64,000 nt of DNA from Segatella copri (GCF_002224675.1 NZ_NMPZ01000018.1:1-64000); one strand, 5' to 3'. Numbered from the stretch's first letter, positions 26,274 through 35,758 are shown. A program made the numbers and translations. Notes: generated by a model not told the origin, from the sequence alone.

Positions 26274-28601
26274 TTACATTCTGTTCTTCTGACTTTCTCC
26301 TGCACCCGTACCCTTATATTTGCTTCTTGTAGTGTTGAACTTATACCGTACAGTAAGCGACACTTTGCTTGTTGACAGTCCATCATACACCATTTCCTTT
26401 ATTTTGCCAAAATGAGCAATCATATGGCTATCGTTTGTCCCGAACAAATCATAGATGAAGAGCTGAAGCGACAAACGATCCTTCAAGAAAGCCTTATACG
26501 CGGAAATATTCGTGCAAAACATTGGCTTGTACAGATACTGGTTCTTCTCATGACCTTTCGTGATATACGACATCATCAACGTAAACATTCCTAATTTGGT
26601 GTTGAGGGTGTTGTCTAAACGGAATGAAGCCATTGGCTTATTGAGCGATTTCCCATCGTGCGTCTCCATATCAAACCATTGCTTGTCAACGGATGCGGTA
26701 AACGAAGGATACCAGATGCCAAACGAAGGGCGCAAGTTGATGGATGCCTCTACGTCATTATACGAATTCCCATTCACAGGCTTCATCAAGCCTATTGCTG
26801 GATTATCCTTATAAGTCTCCACTGTTGACATAATTGGATGTGAAGTATGACTGTAGGTCATGTCGAAAGTCAACCACTTGTAAGCCAATTCGTAGTTGAG
26901 ATTTTTGCTTATCTCAGACACTAAGAATGGATTTCCCGTTTCATACGTGTAGCGGTTGTCATACTGTATGCCGCTGCGCAAATTTTGATAGGAAGGGCGA
27001 TTGATGTCGGCTGCATAGCTCAGCTGCATCTGTACCTTGCCCACAGGCAGCGACACGCTGAGCGATGGGAACCAATTGCCGTACGACTTGCTTTGCTCTG
27101 GCACATACTTGCCATACTCATAGTAATTGAAGTCGATGTACTCGTATCTCAATCCTGCCTCCATGCTCACGTTTCCGAAATCTCTTGAATAGGTCAAGAA
27201 TGAAGAAGTCATGCTTTCTGTAATACGGCTGTCATCATCCGACACAAAGTTGGTTGGCACAACCTGATACTTTGAGGTACGATGGGTGTTGGAATATTCG
27301 CCACCCAAAGACAATTCACCACCTAATAATGGATAAGAAAGAACCAGCTTGGAAGCGAGCAAATGATAGTTCTTGTTAGTCAAGCTATGAACCGTCTGGC
27401 TTTGTGCATTCATCCCCACTTCCTGGTATTGCTCTTTGGTAACATCGTTCTGGTATTCCTTCGACCATAGCCAGTCGGTATTGAAGTCGATGCCGAGTTT
27501 GCCAATCTTTCCCACATAGTAAATGTTGCTTGAAAGATTATTCTTCTGCCAAAAGAAATCAGCATGACTATCAGAACTTTCAGACAATTCTTCGTCTTGC
27601 AATATAGAAGAACTCATATCGCCGTTCCATGTTTGCTTAGGATTTCTAAGAAAACCAAAGTTGGCACCTATAGAGTTGTTGGCATCCAACTGGTAGCTGG
27701 CATCCAAGCGAAAGTTCATAGCTTCGATAATACCTACTTGTCTTATCTCACTTTTCTGGTTCCAGGTCTTGTCAAGATAAGTCTTCTGTTGTAAGTCTTG
27801 ATTGTTTGGCTGGTACTGCTTTGCTCCAAAGGCGTATGCGCCCAAATCCAAGCCATTCTTGCGATAGCTCATATTCAATTGGCCAAATCCACCGAAGTTT
27901 TTTTTCTCATCATATTCACCTGTGGTTGAGGCATCAAACCCGAAGCCCTCGCCTTGTATCTTCTTCGTTGTGATACGGATGACAGCCTTGGTGCTGGCTG
28001 CATAACGAGCACCAGGGTTAGTGATGACTTCCACTGACTTGATGTTGTCGGAATGCAAACGGTCCAGCTCGCTCTTGTCTCTCATCTGTCGTCCATTGAT
28101 ATAGATAACAGGCTCGCCGCGACCGAATACCTTGATGCTGCCATTCTGGGCAGACACGTTAGGGATGCGGTCAAGCAGGTTCTCCATGGTTCCTGCCTTC
28201 TCAAGTACGGATCCGACAATGGTTGTCGTCATTCCGCCATTCTTCAGGATAGTCTTAGGCAGGGATGATTTCACGACAACTTCGCCGAGCATCTTACTGT
28301 CTTCTTCCATCTTGATAATGCCCACATTCTCGCCTGTGCAATCCTTGCAGATAGTCTTATAGCCTACGGATGTCACCTTGATGATTCCACCGTTGCATGA
28401 AGAGTCGATGGAGAAGCTGCCATCCTCTCCACTCACTGCGCCCTTGATGAAAGCCGAGTCTGTTCTATTCAATAAAACTACATTGGCAAACGCCAAAGGT
28501 TCTCCCTTGGTGTTCATCACCTTGCCGGTGATATTCTGCGCCATCATCGGAGTCATAGCCGAGAGGCACAACGCTGTGGTAAAAATTACTTTTTCCTTCA
28601 T
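26274..28601 (-). CDS. Outer-membrane beta-barrel 3, no STN domain
   Basis: 775 aa. Signal peptide ends at about residue 21 (MMAQ). The protein goes directly into a carboxypeptidase-regulatory-like domain (ITGKVMNTKGEPLAFANVVL, about 23-95), a LGEVVVKS TonB-box-like strand, plug (about 120-220; VFGRGEPVIYINGRQM, VITNPGARYAAS) and barrel, ending with SKYKGTGAG...NRM. With no STN it should transport or bind but not signal. It has its own TAnnTTTG box (CAAAAGTA, 28,640-28,647, read on minus). It stands among the STN barrels but on the opposite strand. Confidence 0.87.
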   Translation of the reverse strand: MKEKVIFTTALCLSAMTPMMAQNITGKVMNTKGEPLAFANVVLLNRTDSAFIKGAVSGEDGSFSIDSSCNGGIIKVTSVGYKTICKDCTGENVGIIKMEEDSKMLGEVVVKSSLPKTILKNGGMTTTIVGSVLEKAGTMENLLDRIPNVSAQNGSIKVFGRGEPVIYINGRQMRDKSELDRLHSDNIKSVEVITNPGARYAASTKAVIRITTKKIQGEGFGFDASTTGEYDEKKNFGGFGQLNMSYRKNGLDLGAYAFGAKQYQPNNQDLQQKTYLDKTWNQKSEIRQVGIIEAMNFRLDASYQLDANNSIGANFGFLRNPKQTWNGDMSSSILQDEELSESSDSHADFFWQKNNLSSNIYYVGKIGKLGIDFNTDWLWSKEYQNDVTKEQYQEVGMNAQSQTVHSLTNKNYHLLASKLVLSYPLLGGELSLGGEYSNTHRTSKYQVVPTNFVSDDDSRITESMTSSFLTYSRDFGNVSMEAGLRYEYIDFNYYEYGKYVPEQSKSYGNWFPSLSVSLPVGKVQMQLSYAADINRPSYQNLRSGIQYDNRYTYETGNPFLVSEISKNLNYELAYKWLTFDMTYSHTSHPIMSTVETYKDNPAIGLMKPVNGNSYNDVEASINLRPSFGIWYPSFTASVDKQWFDMETHDGKSLNKPMASFRLDNTLNTKLGMFTLMMSYITKGHEKNQYLYKPMFCTNISAYKAFLKDRLSLQLFIYDLFGTNDSHMIAHFGKIKEMVYDGLSTSKVSLTVRYKFNTTRSKYKGTGAGESQKNRM

Positions 28602-28786
28602 ATTACTACAGTTTTGCTTGTTTTTTTATTTTTCTGCTGCAAAAGTATAGCTTTATAGGAAAAAGCCTTTGACACAAAAGTGTATTTCTCAAGAATGTGG
28701 CTTGAGAATTACACTTTTGTGTATAAAAAGAAAGGATAAATAGCGTTTGGTGATAGGGGATAAATAAGGTAAAAGCATTTTTTATC

Positions 28787-30352
28787 TTATGCTTTTTCGA
28801 TTATCCAATTTTCGATATTCCCAGTTTTACTGTCGAAGTTGATGCCGACCTTGGTTATTGGCTTGCCGCTTAGCGCAAATCGTTTGTGATAGTTCTTCAG
28901 GTTGATTTGCTGCATTGCAGACTTCGCACTCTTGTCTAACTTAATCTCCAATAGGAAAAGGTCTGTATGGGTGAGCAATACGATGTCAACTCTGCCGTTG
29001 GGTGTATGAACTTCAACGTCCACCTGATAGTCTGTAAGCAGAGAGAATATGATGAAGAGCATCTGCTGGTAATGTCCCTCATAATGAGCGTTGTTGCAGT
29101 AAGGAACTGTTCCCAGAAATGTCTGGAGTAAGGTTAATGCCTCCTCCATATTCTGCTTATCCAATGCCTGTGCGATACGACGGGCTGTATTGGTTGTTGC
29201 AAGCGTATTCTGTGTGACGTATGATGGAATCAGTGCCTTGGTCAGTCCCATTTTCACCTCCTTGTTAGGAACATCAAGAACGTAATAGTTGTAGTCTTCA
29301 TGATATTCCTTGATGGTGATATATCCACTTTGGTAAAGCAGCGGCATGATGGTTGGCATATTCTCCGTAGGAGCATCAAACTCACTGGCATCAGCCTCCA
29401 CTCGTGTGATGATGTCTGTAGGAACTACCTGATATTTGCGCATCATATTGATGAGATAAGTTGGAGTGCCGGAAGTAAACCAATAGGATCCGAACTTGTT
29501 TTCAGCAAAGCAATTCAGCAGGCTATATGGATTGAAGATATCGGGTGAGAATCTTGTGAAATGATAGCCGTCATAATTCTCTTTCAACTTGTCGATTACT
29601 TGCTCTTTCGTTATGTTTCTTCTTTGGGCAAGCTCCTCAATATCTTCCGACATCTGCATCAGAAGTTCTTCTTTGGTGATGCCACAGATACCAGCATAGT
29701 CATCATTCATGGATATGTTGGTGATGTTGTTCAGTTCGCTGAAGATGCTGATTTGCGAGAACTTGGTGATGCCTGTCAGGAAGACAAAACGTAGTTTTGC
29801 TTCGCTGTATTTCAAAGGACTGAAAAAGTTGCGCATGATATTGCGCAAGGTATCCAACTGCTCTTGCTCGTGAGCCACATCCAGCATGGGCGCATCATAT
29901 TCATCAATAAGCACGACTACCTGTTTTCCGGATTTCTCGTATGCAGTATTGATCAGTTCTGTCAATCGATTATTGGCATCAATTTGTGGCTGTGTGATAC
30001 CCCATTTCTTTTCTTCTGTTTCCAGTATGAATGCGAGATATCTCTCCAGCTGTTCTTTATTCATGTGTTTGCCTCCGCTCAAATCAAAGTGGAGCACAGG
30101 ATATTCTGTCCACTCCTTTTCCAGCTTTTCGATGGCAAGACCATTGAATAAGTCTTTCTTGCCTTCAAAGTAACTCTGGAGGGTGGTGAGAAACAGGGAT
30201 TTTCCAAAGCGGCGTGGACGTCCCAAGAAGAAATAGGTACCGCTGGTGTGCGTCAGGCGGTAAACGTATTCCGTCTTGTCAATATAGAGCTTGTTTTCCT
30301 TGCGGATTCGCTCGAAAGTTTGTATGCCTAATGGATATAACTTAAGTGCCAT
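28787..30352 (-). CDS. AAA-ATPase-like / PD-(D/E)XK nuclease-like protein 1
   Basis: 521 aa. N-terminal AAA-ATPase-like domain: P-loop FLGRPRRFGKSLF (about 42-54) and Walker B VVLIDEYDAP (about 144-153). The C-terminal PD-(D/E)XK-like domain has GRVDIVLLTHTDLFLLEIKLDK (D and ExK, about 455-475), here shown by its key residues. This family is present in many copies in gut Bacteroidota; its biological role is not settled (nuclease or mobile-element related is an inference). A paralog is at 38,927-40,513 and the two share about 70 bases of leader. Single gene with its own promoter. Confidence 0.85.
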   Translation of the reverse strand: MALKLYPLGIQTFERIRKENKLYIDKTEYVYRLTHTSGTYFFLGRPRRFGKSLFLTTLQSYFEGKKDLFNGLAIEKLEKEWTEYPVLHFDLSGGKHMNKEQLERYLAFILETEEKKWGITQPQIDANNRLTELINTAYEKSGKQVVVLIDEYDAPMLDVAHEQEQLDTLRNIMRNFFSPLKYSEAKLRFVFLTGITKFSQISIFSELNNITNISMNDDYAGICGITKEELLMQMSEDIEELAQRRNITKEQVIDKLKENYDGYHFTRFSPDIFNPYSLLNCFAENKFGSYWFTSGTPTYLINMMRKYQVVPTDIITRVEADASEFDAPTENMPTIMPLLYQSGYITIKEYHEDYNYYVLDVPNKEVKMGLTKALIPSYVTQNTLATTNTARRIAQALDKQNMEEALTLLQTFLGTVPYCNNAHYEGHYQQMLFIIFSLLTDYQVDVEVHTPNGRVDIVLLTHTDLFLLEIKLDKSAKSAMQQINLKNYHKRFALSGKPITKVGINFDSKTGNIENWIIEKA

Positions 30353-30378
30353 AATCTTCGATGTTTATATTTCCACCG

Positions 30379-30410
30379 CAAATTTACAATTAATATTTGA
30401 TATATGCAAA
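30379..30410 (-). promoter_or_regulatory. Promoter of AAA-ATPase-like gene 1
   Basis: On the minus strand TTTG (30,410-30,407), a 20-base spacer and TAAATTTG (30,386-30,379). The same arrangement and flanking bases occur before the paralog at 40,540-40,571. Confidence 0.75.
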
Positions 30411-30468
30411 TAATCAAGCGCTTTTATGTTCTTTAACAATTTTTCGTGCAGTATTCATGCTGGTTTCA

Positions 30469-30484
30469 TATCTATATATAGATA
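30469..30484. promoter_or_regulatory. 16-base perfect palindrome before the sigma-barrel gene
   Basis: TATCTATATATAGATA is its own reverse complement and lies 22 bases before the ATG at 30,507. It could be an operator or part of the promoter; no TAnnTTTG box is visible in this leader. Confidence 0.4.
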
Positions 30485-30506
30485 AATTGTGCAAAATAAT
30501 ATACTC

Positions 30507-32225
30507 ATGGATTCAAATATACAAACTTTAGTATTTAAAGCAAAACAAGGAGATAATAGTGCTTTCAGCACATTGTATCAGATATATTATCCTAAAATGA
30601 AAGGTATATGTATCAATATTCTTAAAGAGGACAAGGATGTCATTGATGACCTTGTCCAAGATGCATTTATACTAGCGCTTGTATCTTTGAAAGATTTGAA
30701 GAATCCTAACAGATTCGGTCAATGGCTTACAAGTATAACTTCTAATCTTGCATTAAAATACAAAGAAAAGGGTAATACATTTAGATATATTTCTTTATCA
30801 GACATAGATGAAAGTGTGATTGACAGCTGTGATGATTGTAGAAATACAGTATCTTCTATCCAATACGAGGATATTATGGCTGAAATCGATAAATTACCAG
30901 TTGGATACAAAAAGGTATTCAAGCTTTCTGTGCTAGATGGTTTGTCTCATCAGGAAATTGCAAAGTTGCTTGATATAGCTCCACACAGTTCTTCTTCGCA
31001 ATTAGCGAGAGCTAAGGCTTTGTTGAGAAACAAATTGAGCCAGAGAACAATACTAATTATGGTATTGGTTCTCATCATTATTCCTGTATATAAGCAACTT
31101 ATAACCAAAAAACAGCTTATTTCAGAAAATGATACCAATATAACACGCAGACGTAAAATAAAAGGTCCAGTTAGTCCTGCATCAAAGAACGATGTTGACT
31201 CTACAAACTGTACCCCAAAGCAGAATCCATGTACTCATTATCACAAGATACTAACCATAGAGACTATAGCAGCAATGCGTGATGACACAACGGAAATAAA
31301 ACATAATATAATTGCAAATATAACAGATACATTGCGAGATGAAAAGCAGTTTGCTGTAAATAGAACTGATAGTATCTTGGTAAAAGATTCTATCATCGCC
31401 CCTAATTTCTATAAGGAATCATGGATTACAGAAAATCTTGAGGTTCACAAAAGGAATAAGTGGCAATTACTGGCTGCAGGTTCTTTGGGTACGACTCTTG
31501 TACAGAGTGTATGTAAGTTTATGAAAAGTAACGATATTACTAATGATTTGCCTTCTGGTCCGGACCAGCCAACAGACCCAACCAACCCTTCTGAGAAGTA
31601 TTTCACGATATGGGAAGACTATGCAAAAGAGCTACATCGCATATCCCAGGCAGACCCTACTACAGAAAATGTAGCCATGGCAGATATTGCAGACCACAAT
31701 AGTGGAGAAATAGTAGAAGTAGAACATCATGACAAGCCAATAACATTGAGCATTGCTGTAAATAAAAACATAGGTAAAAGATGGAGTTTAGAGACAGGAC
31801 TTCAATATTCTTATCTGAAATCATATCTCATTCTTGGTACTGGCAGCTATCGTGTTGACAAGGAACAAAAGCTCCACTATCTTGGTGTTCCTTTCAAGCT
31901 GTCTTATCAATTTATGAAGTTCAAGAGATTGTCAACTTATGGTTCTGTAGGCACTGGTATTCTGATTCCTATATATGGAAAAACTGATGCAGATTATATC
32001 GTTGGAGATAAGTCTGCATACACAACAGATTGGAAACTGACGCTCCCGATACAGTGGTCTGTAAATACAAACATCGGAATCCAATATCAGTTTGCACCAA
32101 ATCTGAATCTGTTTATAGAACCAACCATGAATTGGTACATTCCGAATGGTAGCTGTATTAAGAATGCTTGGACAGAACGTCCATTCACATTTACCGTTCC
32201 GTTTGGAATAAGGTTCTCTTGGTAA
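30507..32225 (+). CDS. ECF sigma factor fused to transmembrane helix and outer-membrane beta-barrel
   Basis: 572 aa from ATG 30,507 (a GTG 18 bases upstream is in frame). Residues about 1-180 are an ECF sigma: region 2 about 19-86 (LYQIYYPKMKGI, IDDLVQDAFILAL, RFGQWLTSITSNLAL) and region 4 about 125-178 (LPVGYKKVFKLSVLDGLSHQ, EIAKLLDIA). A transmembrane helix follows (181-197, TILIMVLVLIIIPVY). Residues 198-317 are a polar Asn/Thr/Asp-rich linker. From about 318, and clearly from 409, the protein has alternating beta strands of a small porin-like barrel (YLGVPFKLSYQF, GSVGTGILIPIYG) ending in GIRFSW, an outer-membrane C-terminal signal. The frame is unbroken. No separate anti-sigma gene is nearby. 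Sigma, inner-membrane anchor and barrel on one chain is very unusual; see findings. Confidence 0.85.
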   Translation: MDSNIQTLVFKAKQGDNSAFSTLYQIYYPKMKGICINILKEDKDVIDDLVQDAFILALVSLKDLKNPNRFGQWLTSITSNLALKYKEKGNTFRYISLSDIDESVIDSCDDCRNTVSSIQYEDIMAEIDKLPVGYKKVFKLSVLDGLSHQEIAKLLDIAPHSSSSQLARAKALLRNKLSQRTILIMVLVLIIIPVYKQLITKKQLISENDTNITRRRKIKGPVSPASKNDVDSTNCTPKQNPCTHYHKILTIETIAAMRDDTTEIKHNIIANITDTLRDEKQFAVNRTDSILVKDSIIAPNFYKESWITENLEVHKRNKWQLLAAGSLGTTLVQSVCKFMKSNDITNDLPSGPDQPTDPTNPSEKYFTIWEDYAKELHRISQADPTTENVAMADIADHNSGEIVEVEHHDKPITLSIAVNKNIGKRWSLETGLQYSYLKSYLILGTGSYRVDKEQKLHYLGVPFKLSYQFMKFKRLSTYGSVGTGILIPIYGKTDADYIVGDKSAYTTDWKLTLPIQWSVNTNIGIQYQFAPNLNLFIEPTMNWYIPNGSCIKNAWTERPFTFTVPFGIRFSW

Positions 32226-32299
32226 AAAGTCTCTTTTCGCATGCAGTCTTTTTGGCAAATTTGTATCTATATGATAAAAGGTCAAAACATTATATAGAT

Positions 32300-33094
32300 A
32301 TGCAGAAAAGACATACAGATAGAAAAATGTACTTCCATGACTTGGAAATTACATCTAAAGAGTTTTACGTCAGCTACTTATCAACTTTCAAAAAGTTGAC
32401 TTCGAAAAGTAGAGTATTAGAGGTGGGTTGTGGCGAAGGAGGCAATTTAGTCCCCTTTGCCCAACTTGGCTGTAGAGTTACAGGAATAGACATAGCAGAA
32501 TGCAGAATAATAGATGCGAAAGCATACTTTTCGGAAATCTGCGAAAATGCCACATTCGTGTGTTGCGACTTTATGAAATACCATGCGCCAATCAATGAAG
32601 AGGAAAAGTTTGACGTGATACTATTACATGATGTAATAGAACATGTTCCAGCGAAAGGAAAATTTCTGTTACACCTTAAAAGTTTTCTAAAGTCAACAGG
32701 CGTTCTCTTTGTCGGATTCCCTGCATGGCAGATGCCGTTTGGTGGACATCAACAGATTTGCCGAAGCAAACTCTGTTCGCACTTTCCGTTCATACATCTG
32801 CTACCAAACTCTATGTATAATTCATTATTGAAACTGTGCAAAGAGGAAGAGGGTACAATAAGCGAGCTGATGAGCATAAAAGAGTGCAGAACAAGTATAG
32901 AGTTATTTGAAAAATTGATAAAAAGATGTGAATTTTCTATTGTTGACAAGAAGTTTTGGTTTATCAATCCTCATTATAAGCAGAAGTTCAAGCTTACTCC
33001 ATCGCTGTTGCCTCGTTTTGCTTGGAAAATTAAGTATGCAAGGAATTTCTTCACTACTTCTTGTTGGTACATATTGAATTTGAGCAATACGTAA
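32300..33094 (+). CDS. Class I SAM-dependent methyltransferase
   Basis: 264 aa from ATG 32,300 (a longer frame would overlap the sigma-barrel gene and is rejected). Motif I is VLEVGCGEGGNLVPF (about 37-51), followed by GIDIA and the post-motif region FDVILLHDVIEHV (about 110-122), typical of UbiG/COQ5-like small-molecule or lipid methyltransferases. The substrate is unknown. It begins 74 bases after the sigma-barrel gene on the same strand with no own TAnnTTTG box seen, so may be read from the same transcript. Confidence 0.82.
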   Translation: MQKRHTDRKMYFHDLEITSKEFYVSYLSTFKKLTSKSRVLEVGCGEGGNLVPFAQLGCRVTGIDIAECRIIDAKAYFSEICENATFVCCDFMKYHAPINEEEKFDVILLHDVIEHVPAKGKFLLHLKSFLKSTGVLFVGFPAWQMPFGGHQQICRSKLCSHFPFIHLLPNSMYNSLLKLCKEEEGTISELMSIKECRTSIELFEKLIKRCEFSIVDKKFWFINPHYKQKFKLTPSLLPRFAWKIKYARNFFTTSCWYILNLSNT

Positions 33095-33214
33095 AAGTAA
33101 TACTCTCTTGTAGAGTAATAGAATATAAAAAAAGTAAAAAGAGAAATCTCATGCAAGTTTTGAAAACGAGTTGCGTTTATTAATTAGTTATAACCCTTTA
33201 ATATAAAGAAGCGT

Positions 33215-34012
33215 ATGAAATTTAGAATGATTTTTATTGCATTAGCAGCTTTGCTTTGTTTGGCAAGTTGTAGCGATGATGATTCTGGAATCCAGCTCAC
33301 TGAAGACGAAGTAACCGGTGATATAATTACTGGTAAGCAGATTGTTATTAACACTCTTACAACCTATACCGATAGTGGCAGCAAGGTGAATGTTAATGGA
33401 GCTAAAGGTAAAGTATCAGCAACTTCTTCTGATGATAGTGTTGCCAAGGTTTCGTGTTCTTCAAATGAGTCTGAGAGGGAGATATACGTAAGTGGCGTTT
33501 CTGAGGGAAATGCTACTATAACCGTAACCGACTCAGACGGAAACTCTGCTATCTTAAAGGTAGAAGTAAAAAATTGGACTGCCCGTTGGAAGATATATAG
33601 AACGATGTATGTGGTAAATAGAAAATGTTTAGTTGAAGGCGTTTCTTCCGAGGATTCCGCAGCTATCGCAGCCGATGCCATAGAGAACGACAAGTTCTAT
33701 AAATATTATACTTTCCGTACTCCTACTAATAATCCTTTTGGTGTTATAACCAAAAGACTTACCATAACTGACAGTGAAGGAAATACTCGTATGGAGGGAG
33801 TTCTTAACATCCAACAAAATGCTGATAATACAGAAGTTTGGTATTTGTTGCCTTTCAAAGATTATAGAGCAGTTGTCTTGGCTACATTCTATAGTGACGG
33901 TGAGAGTATCTTTAAAGATGTGACAGATAATTATAAGAAGACTTATCCTCACATTAAAAAGGTCGAGCTACAAGCCATTTGTGCAATAGAGGAATTGGAG
34001 CCGGACAAATAA
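33215..34012 (+). CDS. Surface lipoprotein with Ig-like (BIG2-like) domain
   Basis: 265 aa. Lipobox LASC gives a lipidated cysteine at residue 20, followed directly by SDDD, which matches the acidic export signal of surface-exposed Bacteroidota lipoproteins. Residues about 45-120 fit a bacterial Ig-like/BIG2 domain (VSATSSDDSVAKVS, GVSEGNATITVTDSDGNSA). The C-terminal half is unrecognised. It stands alone between the methyltransferase and a convergent hairpin terminator. Likely cell-surface; ligand or partner unknown. Confidence 0.8.
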   Translation: MKFRMIFIALAALLCLASCSDDDSGIQLTEDEVTGDIITGKQIVINTLTTYTDSGSKVNVNGAKGKVSATSSDDSVAKVSCSSNESEREIYVSGVSEGNATITVTDSDGNSAILKVEVKNWTARWKIYRTMYVVNRKCLVEGVSSEDSAAIAADAIENDKFYKYYTFRTPTNNPFGVITKRLTITDSEGNTRMEGVLNIQQNADNTEVWYLLPFKDYRAVVLATFYSDGESIFKDVTDNYKKTYPHIKKVELQAICAIEELEPDK

Positions 34013-34045
34013 GTAAGAGTGTTTCTTGTAATATTTTTGTGGATA

Positions 34046-34087
34046 AATCCCGAGGAAAGATTTCTAAAGAAACGTTTCCTCGGGATT
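34046..34087. terminator. Hairpin terminator after the lipoprotein gene
   Basis: A 13-base perfect stem AATCCCGAGGAAA (34,046-34,058) / TTTCCTCGGGATT (34,075-34,087). The T run is weak, so it may serve as a convergent-gene hairpin. Confidence 0.7.
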
Positions 34088-34138
34088 GTTGTATTAATAC
34101 AATCCCAAGAGGCTCGTGAGGATATCCTTCAAGGCTGA

Positions 34139-34696
34139 TTAATATGCCCCTAAAACCTTCCAGTCGTCTATGAGTTTGAACAATCGGGGCATGGCTGGCT
34201 TGTAGCTGTCGGGATAGGTGAGGGAATAGACAAAGAGTATTCTGCCACTCTTGATGAATTTATCGTAATGACTATAGCCATCTACTCTTACTCCGTTTTC
34301 AAAGACAGGACCGGAGAGGATGAATGCCTTATTCGATGCCTGCATCGTCCGCTCCGAATGAAGCTTCTGGGCTAGAGAATCGGCACAAGCCTGAAGGGTG
34401 TTGCTATAGTTGGGGGTAACGTAACTCTCCAGGATGATGTTGGCATGATTGGTGAATGAGAAGCGGGCATAGCCCTGGTATCCCGATACCGAAGTATCCT
34501 CCTGCTGGAAGAAGCAAGGATATTTGACAACGTAGCCAAAGTCCGGATCATTGTATTCCTTCATGGGCGCCATCTCTACCTTGGTCTTGAAATCCGCCAT
34601 CGGTGTATGCTGCTCTTTCGTAACCTCATGGTGATAGTTGATGATGAAGTTTATCATCATCAGCAAGACAACTGCTATCAAAAAAATCTTCTTCAT
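34139..34696 (-). CDS. Membrane-anchored or exported protein of unknown function
   Basis: 185 aa. N-terminal hydrophobic segment (residues 4-20, FLIAVVLLMMINFII) is an uncleaved anchor or signal; the rest should be periplasmic. The segment DPDFGYVVKYPCFF and the beta-rich middle resemble small PsbP/DUF1795-like folds, but the match is weak. A minus-strand TACCTTTG box (34,724-34,731) lies upstream. It is 93 bases downstream of the winged-helix regulator on the same strand; a joint function is possible but unproved. Confidence 0.7.
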   Translation of the reverse strand: MKKIFLIAVVLLMMINFIINYHHEVTKEQHTPMADFKTKVEMAPMKEYNDPDFGYVVKYPCFFQQEDTSVSGYQGYARFSFTNHANIILESYVTPNYSNTLQACADSLAQKLHSERTMQASNKAFILSGPVFENGVRVDGYSHYDKFIKSGRILFVYSLTYPDSYKPAMPRLFKLIDDWKVLGAY

Positions 34697-34789
34697 ATCT
34701 TTGCTTCTTTTGTATTATAGCTGCAAAGGTATGAAGAAGATGAGAAACTGCCAAATAATAAGTATGACATTTGGCTGACATTTCTGTAC

Positions 34790-35563
34790 TTATCTGATTA
34801 TCAGTCGGTAAGACTTGCCTCTTTCCGATTCAATCATGAGGTTGCTATTCTGCTCAATCACCGGTTTGATACGGCGAATCAAGGTATAGAGCGTTTCGCT
34901 GGCATCCGGTTTCTTGGGCCAAAGAGCATCACAAATCTTCTGTTTGGAGAGTTGATGATGCGTATTGTTGAAGAAGAGTTGCATCAGCTGGTGCTGCATC
35001 GGAGTAAATTTGATGGCTTGTCCGTTTTCCTGATTGTAGAAGGAATCCTCGTCTTGAGAATAGCACATGGTGCCGAACATATCAGCCTCATGATTCCAGG
35101 GTTGTTTTCTGCGATGATAGTATAGCGATGCAATTGCCCAAATCATAGCCATGAGGGTAAGCGTCAAAGATGTCCGCTGGTTGCTCATACTCAAAACATC
35201 TGCCATCGAACAGTTAGCATAACTTTGGATAGAATGCTCGTTGAGAAGCATCTCTTTGCTGCTGAGCAGGTTGGCGCTATTTACCAATTGGGAATTGTTC
35301 TTGCCTCTTCTTCTGTCTTCCATCACATAGCAGAGATTACTGGTCGATTTCAGCAGGTCGATGCTGAGATGTGAGCGGTAGCTCTGGATGGTATCAGGCG
35401 TAATCCATTGATATTTATTTTCCTGAAGAGTCAGAGCCAAAGCTTTGTTCATATCTTGTACAATGGCATACTGTGCCTTGCGGTAGTTACTCACGCTGGA
35501 GAATGCCGCAGACATCACAAGGATGGCGAAGATGAGGATGGAATGATATGCTTTCAGTTTCAT
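34790..35563 (-). CDS. Membrane-anchored winged-helix regulator, C-terminal DNA-binding domain
   Basis: 257 aa. First transmembrane helix at about 8-25, a periplasmic domain of about 100 aa, second helix at about 131-148 (LTLTLMAMIWAIASLYY), then a cytoplasmic winged-helix domain (about 180-257: FTPMQHQLMQLFFNN, LSKQKICDALWPKKPDASET, LYTLIRRIKPVIEQ) of the OmpR/PhoB trans_reg_C type. This resembles ToxR/CadC one-component regulators but with the order reversed (DNA-binding at the C-terminus). It is divergent from barrel 4 (35,759) and may control it. -7 box TACTTTTG on minus at 35,609-35,616. Confidence 0.78.
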   Translation of the reverse strand: MKLKAYHSILIFAILVMSAAFSSVSNYRKAQYAIVQDMNKALALTLQENKYQWITPDTIQSYRSHLSIDLLKSTSNLCYVMEDRRRGKNNSQLVNSANLLSSKEMLLNEHSIQSYANCSMADVLSMSNQRTSLTLTLMAMIWAIASLYYHRRKQPWNHEADMFGTMCYSQDEDSFYNQENGQAIKFTPMQHQLMQLFFNNTHHQLSKQKICDALWPKKPDASETLYTLIRRIKPVIEQNSNLMIESERGKSYRLIIR

Positions 35564-35721
35564 ATTATCTATTCTGTTTAAATGATATACTGTTTAAAGA
35601 TTCAAATGCAAAAGTACAGAAATTCTATGAAAGATGGAATAAAACTAGATATAATATTCGTTAATTGATAAATGTCAGACTCATGTCAGTCATATTTTTC
35701 GCTTCGGTCTTCTCTTTTTGA

Positions 35722-35729
35722 TATCTTTG
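35722..35729 (+). promoter_or_regulatory. -7 box for barrel 4
   Basis: TATCTTTG matches TAnnTTTG, 29 bases before the first ATG at 35,759. Confidence 0.6.
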
Positions 35730-35758
35730 CAGCAGAAAACAAGTTTTAGAAAAAGTAT

